Below, piece after piece: positions 53,801-64,000 of a DNA stretch of 64,000 bases. The notes under the pieces were generated by a model. That model was not told the DNA's origin. It made no database searches and was given only the letters and a program-made list of their open reading frames with translations. The stretch comes from Tubiluchus corallicola (lineage: Eukaryota; Priapulida; Priapulimorpha; Priapulimorphida; Tubiluchidae): the NCBI GenBank assembly GCA_030141605.1, contig JAQGDQ010000272.1:124001-188000 (forward strand). The letters run 5' to 3'. Within the stretch, counting starts at the first letter, position 1. Every line of letters starts with the position of its first letter. Made by a program: the position numbers and the translations under genes.

Positions 53801-54929
53801 AAAGATTCATTGCTCTGTAAGCTACAAGTCTGTAAGGACATGATTGCCCCCACTCTGCATAAGAAATCAAAAAGAATAGACAAAAATAAATGAAGACACG
53901 AGAAAGAGCATTTAGTTTTGAGTACCGCACAATCTTAAAATCTGCTAATGCTGCGATTTGCAGCTCTGAGTGAAGACCGTTTTAGTTATACGTGTTGCTT
54001 AGTGATATAGCTGTTGCGTTCTCAATATGAATGGGGTCGTGGTGTGACATCTTCTAATATCTAATTTAGCCTATATTTATATAAAATATTACAAACATAC
54101 GTTTGTGTCTACACTGTAACTTATACTGGCAGACCTCTGATAGCTAAATCGTTGATGCACAGTCTAGTTAAACTGTTGATAGACCTCTAGTACGTAACTT
54201 ATAGAGCAGATTTACAAATCTGAAAATTCAGTGTGCCTCTTTGGTGCATTGTATTATATAAAATCAATATAATACTGTATACAACAAAATTATTTTCGAG
54301 TTAACAGTTACATGCATAGACCATATAATATGCTAATTTGAATCTTGGATGGTGATAATATAATTGTGTTTCCTAGTGTTTCATGCTTGATCTCAAAATA
54401 AACGCGTCGTTCAGAATAAAATATTGTACAAAAAAGCTGACTTGAAAAGAACAGTAAGGTCGCGACAGATTTGCAAGATTTCATGTTTCTTACTGAAATT
54501 TCAGAAACGTGACTATTAGTATTACCTATGTGATCGTGCTATCATCGTGGGAAATGTTTAAGGTACTTTATGTGGTATGTGTGATTGTGTAACATTGGGT
54601 TGCTGGATTATGAGATTCAAATTGTAGAGATGAGCTTGTTCCCGTCATGTTACACTTACAATTTTGGTAATTGTCTAACAAAACTTCGGCCAATGTAAAC
54701 GAGAGTATCAGCATCATATTTAACTTTAATACTAAGTATTCAGTGTTCGCTAATTATCATTTAATGATTTATTCACTGTAACACATTGTTCATGCGACAG
54801 GTGATTCACGGCGGCTATTCCAATATTTCTATCAGGCTCCTGTAATGCTGTATATCCACATCATAAAGGCTTAAAGCCTTAATTAAATGAGCAAGCCAAA
54901 AAGGAAACTATACTGTCACGCTGTTGTTC

Positions 54930-55290
54930 TTACACCTCTACATTGAGCTCCATAATTTCTCTAAATTTTATCACTTGTCTGATCCAAGTATTGACTCTTA
55001 CTAGTGTGCCCGTGTTTACTGAACACAGATCTTCTTCATTCACTACATGATTTCCAAGCACTTTTTAGCTACTTCACATTTCAACAGATGTTCAGTCATA
55101 TCACACTCCTTCGCACACAGTGGACACATTAAGTCATCCTTACACTTATTTTTATAATTACACTTTAATTTAACAGCGCTATAACCATAATCACAAACAT
55201 GAACGCTACAATGCTGTGTTGCATATCATGATAGCAAACATCTACTGCTTTGTAAGCTACTATCATAAGAAGAACACGAAGTCATCAAAT
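54930..55290 (-). repeat. Second decayed LINE fragment, CPLC zinc-like region
   Basis: The - strand reads KLKCNYKNKCKDDLMCPLC followed by KECDMTEHLLKCEVAKKC. This is the CPLC-X5-D/E-TxEHLLxC motif near the C-terminus of LINE reverse-transcriptase frames. Stops interrupt the frame downstream. Confidence 0.75.
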
Positions 55291-55879
55291 TGTGTTAATA
55301 ATGTATGAAATGGGCGATCGGATCGGATGCAAAAACCACTTTTGGTACACTTCTGTTGTCCTTAGTAATTAGTGTACTTGCATATGAAAGTCATCCATAA
55401 GTCGGTAATTAAGCATTTCTAGTTATTCACATATCCTGAATCTCCACTTTGTGAGGATCATTTTGATATCAAGTTCATCATTCTATGTGATTTCTAAGCT
55501 GAGGTAATCGTTGAAGTTGATGTGCATACTACGCACTGAAAAACATAACCCTGAGAAAATTGCTGTTAAAGTTAGCCATTGTTTTTTGTCTTCTTTCTAT
55601 AAAACACTTAGCAACTGCACAAATGTTGGTTGCTACGGACTTTGCAAGAACACATTGATGTTATGTTTAAATCCAGTAGATGGCCCTTCCTGACAAAGAT
55701 CTGAGCTTGGCAACAGAAAAAACTTGAAGCAAAATAACTATCGGAGTTTGGAAACACAAGTTTTTTACAATTGCAGTACTAGTTTCTAGCCAGAAAACTG
55801 GGTAAGGACTTCTTAGTATTTTATGAACTTTTTCTTGATAATTTGATGCTAGAATTTGTTTTTGTAACATTTGTCCAAT

Positions 55880-56020
55880 ATATTTAACATTTGTTTTTGT
55901 AAAAAACAAAAAATTGACATTCGACTAAATTTTTAGTGCATTCTACTTAGAAGCATCATAACATAGTTTTAACTATGCCGACTTATGGGTGGTTTTGGTT
56001 TGCAAGCACATATGAAGTTT
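55880..56020 (+). repeat. Dispersed repeat family H, copy 2
   Basis: Matches 13925-14075 in the same orientation, about 85-90 percent identical by eye. Confidence 0.75.
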
Positions 56021-56495
56021 TTGTTTTATTGCATTTAACTAGTACTATGACCACACTTATGAAAGATGATTAAGTAGCAGCATTCTCGAAACAGTAAATG
56101 GTGTCATATTCTGTAGGTACATGAACTGCATGGTCGAAATCAGTGAAGAAGGTGTGGCAACCATTTGACCTTTTCTAATACACATTAAGGTAAAGTGGCA
56201 ACTGTTGCAAACCTAGACACTTAACTGGACTTAATGTGAAAGAATCCTAACAGTCCTGACGAGTGTCAACTTCCTGAATAGGTTCAAGACAACTGGCGAC
56301 AAGCAAAAACATTAATCTATAATTGCCCACTTTATTGGGGCAACTATAATAACTATTTTACTTCAATCAAACTGAAATGTTTTCGTAGAATATCGTAAAT
56401 TTATAACTTACCATCATGTTTACCCACTTCATGTTTTCATATTTCACTTTCCTCTTTTGTAGTAATTGCTTGAACGCATGAACTAAATACGAAAG

Positions 56496-59400
56496 ATGGG
56501 TAAAGCAAAGAAGATGAAATTGTCTAAACCTGCAGGAAGGAACCCACCTTTAGCAGAGCAGATAATTGAAAGAGATCTTGCAAAACCAGTTCGGCAACAG
56601 AAGCAATCGCAGACCCGGCATCGTGATAACGACGAAGTAAGTTCTAAAAACTCTCTTGTTTATGTAATCTAATCGACACTGTTTTTCCATTTACTACCTT
56701 CATAATTTTTGCAGGTTTGTATCTGGGAGAAAGACAAAAAGGTCACTGATTTTTAAGAGTTTGCATTATTTAGGTAAATTGAAATTAGCATATTATAATA
56801 ATACATTCTTTTTTTCATAAATTTTTGATAAAACTCTGAAAGTTATAATAAAACTCAAAAAGTTATTTATATCAGAAGAAAGTTAATTAACTGTATTAAC
56901 AAAAAGTGCTTAGCTGTGTAATTTAATTATTAATTATTTTAAATATTTCTCATAGGTTTTAGACAAGTCATTAACGAAAAAGATTTTAGACCAAGCCAAA
57001 AGTCAGCAAGCCGAATTAGAAGAAGATTTTGGTGTCGTTGGGTAAAACATTTATCTATCTTCAAATCTATACAAAATTTAAAATAGATTTCTTATACCTT
57101 AGTCTCATTTGTTTTAGATGTTGTATATCTAAATAAATTCACCTCAGTGTGGTTTCTTGATTTATTTTAAGTGAAAAGAAAAATAATGACCGTGTTGGTG
57201 CAGAAAAGCCATCTGCAATGGATACAGCCAGTAGATTATCAGAAGATGAGTCAGCTAGTGAGCAGTCAGATGAAGAAGATGAAACTTATTATGAGCATAT
57301 CGTAAGCATATAGTCAATATTAGTGTGGGAAGCATTTTTTGCATTTAATTTAAAAGTGTTCATATGATTATTAAGCTTAGAAAAGGGCTGTAGCATGGTT
57401 CAAGTGCATGTACAGTAAGTCCTTGTTTAATGATACTAATGCATTCCAGCAAAACACGACGTTAAGAGAAACGTAGTGAAATGAAGCCAAGACTTCCACA
57501 GAAAGCAATGTAAAACGTTCCAGAGGCAAAAATCAAATATCTAGATACTTAGTCTGGTTGCTGTAGCAACAGGTTGTACACGTAAAGTTTGCTTCCGAGT
57601 CTCACTTGATATAAACAGAGAGCCTTTAGTAGTCAATCGGGAAGCAAAAACGTATATAATAATCACTGTTTACATTACTAGTGCATTTTAGCACAGAATA
57701 ATGCAATATGTACTGCTTCAATGCATCAAATTAGGTAAATATGTTGTTCATAAAATAAAAATTTGCCTTGAGCAAAATAAAAAATGGTCATTAAACTGAA
57801 GCGTGCAGCGTTAAGTGAAAAAAAGTCGGCGTTGTTGAGACAAAACATTGCTAAACTAGGAGTCATTAAGGACTTACTGTAGTTTAGAGGAATTTTTTTG
57901 GATAAGGTGGGCAACTCGGTCTTGAGTTTTTCCATTGACCTAAGAATTAAACATATAGTGAAAATTATGTACTAAACTAGCTGGAAGTTTCTAAAAGCAT
58001 AGTAGAACGACACTGTGGTACAATTTTAGGCAAAACAGTTTTTGTGAGCCCAAAGCACATAGCTAAGTAGTTAAAGCTGTTTTGTAGACATGCTCAGCCT
58101 TCCTAAATACACTTTAAAAGTTATACTGTGTGCTGCACTTGAAACCGAATCATCTTTGTTTGGTTTATTGGCTTTCCTAAACACTGTCCTGAACAGTTTC
58201 ATAGTGGTATGGAGTTTTGTAACTAATCTTCTATCTATAAACTAGTAATAGCATAGAGTTGTTCAACATGTTACTGGCTTTTCTTTAATTACAGGAATGT
58301 GATGAGGAAGATGAAAAAGCTATGAGCTTGTTTATGTCAAAAGATCCACCGACCAGGAAAACTCTAGGCGACATCATCATGGAAAAGATTTCTGAGAAAA
58401 AGACTGAATTGATGTCACAAATGTCAGGTACTGAACTTACTGATTAATTTGGCAGTTTGTTTTGCATGAGACTTTCGTAGTCTAAGCCATTAATCAAATT
58501 CATTCGTGTAACAAGTTAACATCAACTCCCTCGTACTATGAAGGTTATTGTAATAAAGAAAACAGTTCGGACTGTAGACGACTTTGCTCAAAAACTCTTA
58601 AACTTGCATCAAGTGTCAAATATTAAGATCAGGTTTACAGAATTCGGATAACAAAGACTCTTCTCTTTAAGGAAAATAGATGGCAAAATATGTTGAAGGT
58701 TAAATAATAGAAAATAGTTATAATAACTGCACCCATGATGTTGTTCATGTGATCAGCAAACATGATCTCTCGTCATCTTTTAAGACAAGATGTTAAAACA
58801 TCTTGGCCATTAATGATTAATGTTACTACGATTTTACAAAGACGGGATCATTTTACGGGTTGTGAGCTTTTGACCTTGTAATAAAAATCAATATACAGCA
58901 CAATGTCAAATTCACATCAGACTATTAAGATTAGAACTCAAGCATGTAAATTACAATCGTAAGCGATCGTTTTTTGGCCTGTATGCAAAACCAAAATATG
59001 TCAATAGCTCATAAATGGTAGAAATTAAAAGATAATGTTTTACAGAGCTTATCAAAGGGCAATAGGTCACAGTGCAGGTATGTAGTCTTATATGATAATA
59101 ATACAGCATATAGTGTCTCGTATTTTTTCATGTGCTATATAAATTTTACTTTGACATTTTTTCCAGATGTAAACAGTGTGCAAATGCAGCCTCTGGATGA
59201 TCGCATTGTGCAAATGTACAGGGGTGTCAGAGACATTTTATCCAAGTATCGGAGTGGGAAACTTCCTAAAGCATTTAAGATTATACCATCGCTAGCCAAC
59301 TGGGAGCAGGTATGATGTTTAGATACTTTTTAAAAAAGTACTTTGCTTAATATCAGATAGCAGTGATACATCTCTCGATTTTGAGCCGTTTTGTGTTAGG

Positions 59401-62019
59401 TTAGTGTCTCTGTGTTTCTCTAGGCTAATGCTTGAAACCATTGAGATACTTTCACGATAAATAATGCGATTGTTTTTTGCTGCAAAACTTAATAATTATT
59501 GACAAAAATGAAACTGAACTGAAAGTACAATTATCGGCAAACATCTTTTTATTTTATCCTTATCGTGTTAAGATTGTCTGTGTCTGAATTTGTATCTTGT
59601 ATTAGTTTAGCAAAGACATAAGATTGATGATGATGATTGTCTTATTTTGTACAAAGTGAAAATACTGTTTTCATTTCAATTTGATTTATTTTTTTGCAGA
59701 TATTGTATTTAACTGAACCAGATAATTGGACGGCTGCAGCCATGTATCAAGCAACTCGGATCTTCACTTCAAATCTGAATGCTAAGATGGCACAGCGGTA
59801 CGATTAGTTGCTACAGAAGTGACTACTTGTCAAGTTTCATAAAAACTTCTTGTGTGTTGCAAAAATTTTAAAAAAATCATGAAATCTATAATTAGTGCAG
59901 TGATAGCATTAATAACAGCTAGTAAACTAATTGACTAAATGAAAAGCTAATAACAATTTTAATTATTTACATTCTTGTTGACGAAAGGAAGTGGTAGAGA
60001 AACTGAAAATAACCATTTAATTAGCTCTCTTTTGTGTGCTGATCATTGATTTATTGATACGTTTTGAGTGATTCCTTGAACAAGTAGATATCCCGAAATT
60101 CTTTATCTGGAGAATTGCTTTAAAATCATATACATAAGATGACACCATCTTGACACAACTAACACCAACATTATACATAAATTTATGTTTACCCTATGTT
60201 ATATCACAAGACATAATTATTTTTTGATAATGTACTATTCATTCGTGCATTATTGACGTGAAATTGTGTTCCATTTGATTTTCCAGGTTCTTTAACTTGG
60301 TTCTTTTACCACGTATCAGAGACGACATTTGCGAATACAAGAAACTGAATCCTCATTTATATATGGTTAGTTTATTTGTCACTAAAAAACAAAATACCAT
60401 ATTTTTTATGCTGCAGATTCTCTCGTGCAGTTCAAAGAATTCATATTAACATGATAGGCTCGTATTTTGCATGGTAAAAAAAATTACAGACAGATTTTAT
60501 GATTGTAAACTTAATGTACACTCGTGTCTCGGTTTCCCGGACAAAAGATGTCGGTCCGAATCTACCAATGCTAAGCTAGTACACCGTGTATAGGACTCAC
60601 GATATTGTAGAATCGATCGCCTAGTTGTCTCAACAACGTCTAGTACGGACTGCTTCTGTCCAAAAGTATATAAAAACTGTCAGCAATTGACTCAAATAAC
60701 TCCTCATAATTGACTCGCATTTTTACTATAGAAATATGCATGTGGTTACACTGATGTAATGATGTAAACAAAGTGGCGACCCGCCGACTAGCGGTCGGCT
60801 CGCGAAACAACGGACTGTGCCTGTAGCATGCGGGACTTTTTAACGGTCCAGATTTTGTCAGATTCTTTCGATATCCGTAAAAGCAACAATTCATATACAA
60901 CCAGTTTATATAGGCAGAGCCTATTGTGCACTAATTAAGTAGTTAACAGAAGCCTACCTCTTCATTACCTACTTGGCTTCTGTTTGTAAATTTGCCACTG
61001 ATGATGACAGCAGCAGCTAGTCAAAACTTTTGGCATAATTTTAACTTTCAACTTTTTTAATGTAAAAGTTTTAATAAAGTTGTGTTGTTTTTAACTATAA
61101 TAATTTATTTTATTCCAATTTTTTACTAAAACCTAAAATCATAAATCATTCCACAAGAAAAGATGTTAACAGTTGATTTTTTATTTTCAGGCTCTGAAAA
61201 AGTCGTTATTTAAGCCAGCAGCTTTTTTCAAAGGGATTCTGCTTCCTCTCTGTGAGGTGGGTACAGTTTTAAAACCAGTCTACTTTTCTCATTTGAAAAG
61301 CGGCTAAATTGGCCTGTTGATAGCATTCGCAAGCGATGCTCATTTGTTTCGTGATTGTAAAAAAAAATTCTCTGTCTGATAAATTGTTTGTTCTTTATTG
61401 TCAGTTAGACTGGCGATGTTCTTTTATTGGCAATAAAGACAGGCAGTCCGATTTTGTCTACAACTTGCCTTACAAAACTTTGTACAGTTTTTAGCACAAA
61501 TGATTTAAAAAACTAAAAACTATAGCTATTTACAGTAACTGTTTGTTGTAGTTTTGTAATTTATTGTATAGATTAGTATGCTGCATTTAGAGGAATTACA
61601 ATCAAACCTTGTTGTAACATCTATAACCGCCAACCACTCTTAACATCCATATTTTTGGCAAAACAAAATGTCCATAGTTGCATAGACATGTATATATATA
61701 TACATATATAAATGTACCTCGTTATCTTGCTTAATGCCACCTTTTTGCAGTCCCGAAGTAGGCGGTATAAAGAGATTTGATTGTTTATTATTTTCATTGT
61801 TTAATTTTAGTCTGGTACGTGTACATTACGGGAAGCCATTATTATTGCTAGCGTGTTGGCAAAGTGTTCAGTGCCAGTCTTACACGCCAGTGCTGCCATT
61901 TTGAAAGTTGCTGAGATGGACTACACGGGCGCAAACAGCATATTTCTCAGAACGTTATTTGACAAGAAATATGCGCTACCATACAGAGTGATAGATGCTG
62001 TTGTGTTTCACTATCTTAG
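56496..62019 (+). CDS. BYSL: Bystin (BYSL), ribosome-biogenesis factor, first nine coding exons (3' end outside window)
   Basis: Bystin/Enp1 acts in nucleolar 18S rRNA processing and 40S subunit maturation and export. Exons: 56496-56636, 56956-57041, 57172-57301, 58295-58427, 59167-59309, 59700-59797, 60287-60365, 61191-61256, 61811-62019. All junctions are GT-AG and phases close. The window encodes 361 codons plus 2 nt, against 437 residues in human bystin, so about 75 residues lie beyond 64000. Landmarks: a basic N-terminus MGKAKKMK, an acidic Asp/Glu/Ser-rich segment (exons 3-4), then the bystin domain with [79 protein letters not shown] and [19 protein letters not shown]. Introns carry a TA-flanked TIR element, family G and a short MITE. 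A further 5' non-coding exon cannot be excluded. Confidence 0.97.
57413..57879. mobile_element. TIR element with TA target duplication (467 bp), Tc1/mariner/pogo-like MITE
   Basis: Left end CAGTAAGTCCTTGTTTAATG; right end TCATTAAGGACTTACTG. These are inverted repeats directly flanked by TA on both sides (57411-57412 and 57880-57881). Internal subterminal pieces ACGACGTTAAG and GCAGCGTTAAGTG are also related. No transposase. Bystin intron 3. Confidence 0.8.
60595..61090. repeat. Dispersed repeat family G, copy 2
   Basis: Matches two STT3B-intron segments (2140-2290 and 3130-3430) in order. It contains the TAGGCAGAGCCTATTGTGCA stretch and, near its end, AAAAGTTTTAATAAAGTTGT. Bystin intron 7. 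Confidence 0.5.
61590..61786. mobile_element. Short TIR element (about 197 bp)
   Basis: CAATCAAACC ... ATCTATAACCGCC at the left and GGCGGTATAAAGAG ... TTTGATTG at the right are imperfect inverted repeats of about 30 bp. A central TATATATATA tract lies between them. It ends about 25 bp before the acceptor of bystin exon 9. Confidence 0.6.
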
Positions 62020-62304
62020 GTAAGTTTTGATCAGGTGCTGCATGCCTAATGTGCTTGCAAAGATTCTGAATAGTGCCAAGATTAGCAAAATGGCAAAAAT
62101 ACTTCATGACTTTGACTTTTAAACTAGCAACGACTTTCCGCTTCTTTATGACATGCTATTCTTAAGCACTTTGTATTACGGAATTCTTTGTGAATTTCAC
62201 TGAACACAAATAAAATAATTTTGCATAGCTTAATAAGTGTGAGTGGTTTTAGTGCTGACTGGTTGTTGCTTTTGAGATAAACATGGTTTCTTTGCCAACC
62301 TCTC

Positions 62305-62916
62305 TAAAAGCAAAACCGGACCCAATCTTAAGCTGTAGGTCAAAACAATCTACTCTAAAATAATGAAGTAATCATTATTTTTTCAAAAATGACTTACATA
62401 AAAGAATTATTACCACACAAACACAGTTTCACGTTCGTACCTCTAGTTCTTTGTTGTTACATGCATTTCCCCATTTGCCAGTTAGACGGGCATTAGCGCC
62501 TGCATTTCGGAAAGTATTGTACAAAAAGCAGGTGCTGTACCTCTCAGTTCAGATGTGTCAGTTTGTGACGAACTGCACACGTTTTACAGCTCATGCATGA
62601 GCACAGCTGTAAATTTTAATTTAAATTTTTATCTTTAAACTTGCCTAGTTTTAATACAACACACTGAATATCTTACAGCAGCAATGTACTTTAATTTTCG
62701 CTTTTGTAAACATGTGCAACACACCGTTGGAATAATTTTGCTGTTGAAAATTATGTTAGTTTGTGATGTCACCAATAGTTGGGCTCACCCGCCATTAATT
62801 AAGTTTTTAATCTATTATTTAATTATCAGAAACGCTTTTGTAGTATTACTGATGCGAAAATGTGCACTTTTTACCATACTTGAAAATATGGTAGTATATG
62901 AAAAATCATCCTTTAA
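62305..62916 (-). mobile_element. MITE family A, full copy 4 (inverted)
   Basis: Begins TAAAAGCAAAACCGGACCCA and ends AAATCATCCTTTAAA. The body matches the inverse of copies 1 and 2, including AGCAGGTGCTGTACCTCTCA. Bystin intron 9. Confidence 0.87.
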
Positions 62917-63344
62917 ATAAGCGTAAAAAATCCTCTTGTATCAGTTACAAGCTGCAGAACATGTGTTAACAGTTCCACTTGACAATAAATCCTCACTCAG
63001 CGGCTCCCTGTTTGACGAAATTGTCTCAAGGCCTGCCCCAGGGCTTGGCTTTGACTATGCTGTGTTGAACCGTTAAGTGCTTAGCTAGTGCTTCAACATT
63101 AATAAAAGAAACTGCTAGCTAGGTATTGGTAAAACAAGTATGTGGCTTCAAGCAAGTGGAAAGAAACTAATCTGTAGAAATATGATTAAAAATCACAAAA
63201 TGTTTAATCTGTATGTATTAACTGGCACTAATTTTGCCTCTTGGAACATTTCTTTTACATTAGTTTTTATGGTTTCATTAAACAATGTTCCCTTACCATT
63301 GCGTTCTGCTGGAACACATTAGCATCATTAAGGAAGGACTTGCC

Positions 63345-63645
63345 ACATAAAATTTCAAAATTGAAAGTCGCACGATTAGTGTATTTTAGTGGTGAATTAT
63401 TTTAAGCAAGTTTATATAATATTGCGTGAAGTTTGAGAAAATAATCAGAGCATTTGTAGCTCACACTTCACTAATTAAATAAAAGTATAAAATTAGTTGT
63501 CTTGTCAATAAGACCAATAAGATGTTTTTGTAAACTGACGTTTGCGCGAACATTTTGAATTATCAAGAATTTTCTTTTTCAATTACATAAGTCTTTCAAA
63601 CACTTTTTTGAGACATACTTTTAAAATTCTTTTTCTTCTAATTAA
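63345..63645 (-). repeat. Dispersed repeat family D, copy 4 (inverted)
   Basis: Inverse of the left part of the copies at 45065 and 49148. Shared are ATTTGTAGCTCACACTTCAC, AATAAAAGTATA and GAGACATACTTTTAAAATTC. Confidence 0.7.
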
Positions 63646-63935
63646 TCCTTTAGACTGAGGACACAACTGACATTTAACTACATTCGTGCAGTACACCAGC
63701 CAGCCTTCAACTAAATAAACAGAATTGATCGAACAGCATGTAGAAGTGTCCAAAAGCAATTTTCTTGGAAGTCACTTTTCCATTTACTAACCGAGCTTGA
63801 TGCTGCTTAACTTCAATCGCTAAGCATGCACCATTAAGTACACTGCTCAATGCGTGATTGCCATTTCATATTCTGTTGCAAACAAAGTGTTGTGTCCAAA
63901 TGTTTTGCATAATGTTTGAAGCTAAGGATCATTAC

Positions 63936-64000
63936 AACTTCCTTTCCACAGTTTCGCTACACACACGCGCACTGTTGCGCCGTTGCTGTAGGTCAAAGGT
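63936..64000. mobile_element. MITE family B, copy 3 (cut by window end)
   Basis: Contains CTTTCCACAGTTTCGCTACA and GTTGCTGTAGGTCAAAGGT, which match the left end of copy 1 (38755-38800). The remainder is outside the window. Confidence 0.7.

Larger units (their letters stand above)
52150..56495. other. Intergenic region between the serine protease and bystin
   Basis: Holds a degenerate GAT/AAC trinucleotide tract (52945-53010 and 53120-53200), a short family C element (53031-53115), two dead LINE fragments on the - strand (53445-53800 and 54930-55290) and a family H repeat (55880-56020). Otherwise it is AT-rich, with no supported gene. Both flanking genes start from this interval, so their promoters should lie within it. 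Confidence 0.7.
62020..64000. other. Bystin intron 9 (incomplete), no further exon seen
   Basis: The donor at 62020 follows exon 9 in phase 2. I searched by eye for the conserved final segment (RELPVLWHQ-like) and did not find it. The interval holds MITE family A copy 4, a family D copy and the start of a family B element at the window edge. Confidence 0.7.

Noticed and set aside
62684-62920. 78-codon + strand frame (also similar ones at 27313 and 44215)
   Set aside because: The same family A MITE sequence read in each copy. The frames are short, not conserved in length and intronic or intergenic.

Overview
This is an animal nuclear genome window: AT-rich, with intron-split genes using GT-AG splice sites and abundant interspersed repeats. 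Family content points to a non-vertebrate metazoan. There is a BEL/Pao LTR retrotransposon (a group known from animals), a CALHM channel gene (an animal family absent from Drosophila), and degenerate TTAGGG-type motifs, which argue against typical insects (TTAGG) and nematodes (TTAGGC). A tunicate or another aquatic invertebrate fits, but the sequence alone does not settle the phylum.

Layout: (1) 921-15073, + strand: last 13 coding exons of STT3B, the catalytic subunit of oligosaccharyltransferase; the N-terminal part lies upstream of the window. (2) 18489-19673, - strand: an intronless GT8 glycosyltransferase resembling glucoside xylosyltransferase (GXYLT). (3) 19968-27108, + strand: a full-length BEL/Pao element with two identical 223-bp LTRs and a 5-bp target duplication; its pol frame is broken in integrase by a 47-bp tandem duplication. 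(4) 32232-40446, + strand: a six-exon CALHM channel gene of 378 residues, reconstructed by splice phase, with large microsatellites and retroposon debris in its introns. (5) 40447-48075: a repeat-rich gene desert with a 2.2-kb hAT-like element, several MITE families and a decayed LINE. (6) 48076-48429, + strand: a small intronless cysteine-rich secreted or GPI-anchored protein. (7) 51151-52149, - strand: an intronless trypsin-fold serine protease with an unusual specificity pocket. (8) 52150-56495: two LINE reverse-transcriptase remnants and other repeats. (9) 56496-62019, + strand: nine exons of bystin (BYSL), the 40S ribosome-biogenesis factor; its last part lies beyond the window.

The genes are unrelated housekeeping or membrane/secretory genes; no operon or functional cluster is evident. 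STT3B and the GXYLT-like enzyme both act on proteins in the secretory pathway, but their adjacency is probably chance.

The most distinctive content is the repeat landscape: at least nine dispersed families recognisable by self-comparison inside 64 kb. They include a ~610-bp MITE family with four full copies, a ~400-bp TIR family, a small TIR family with a TTAGGG-like core, and hAT-like elements with 8-bp target duplications. Exon boundaries of the three spliced genes are supported by closing reading-frame phase across every junction. Repeat class assignments rest on termini and target duplications seen by eye, with no database search. I did not find a clear undescribed biological system.
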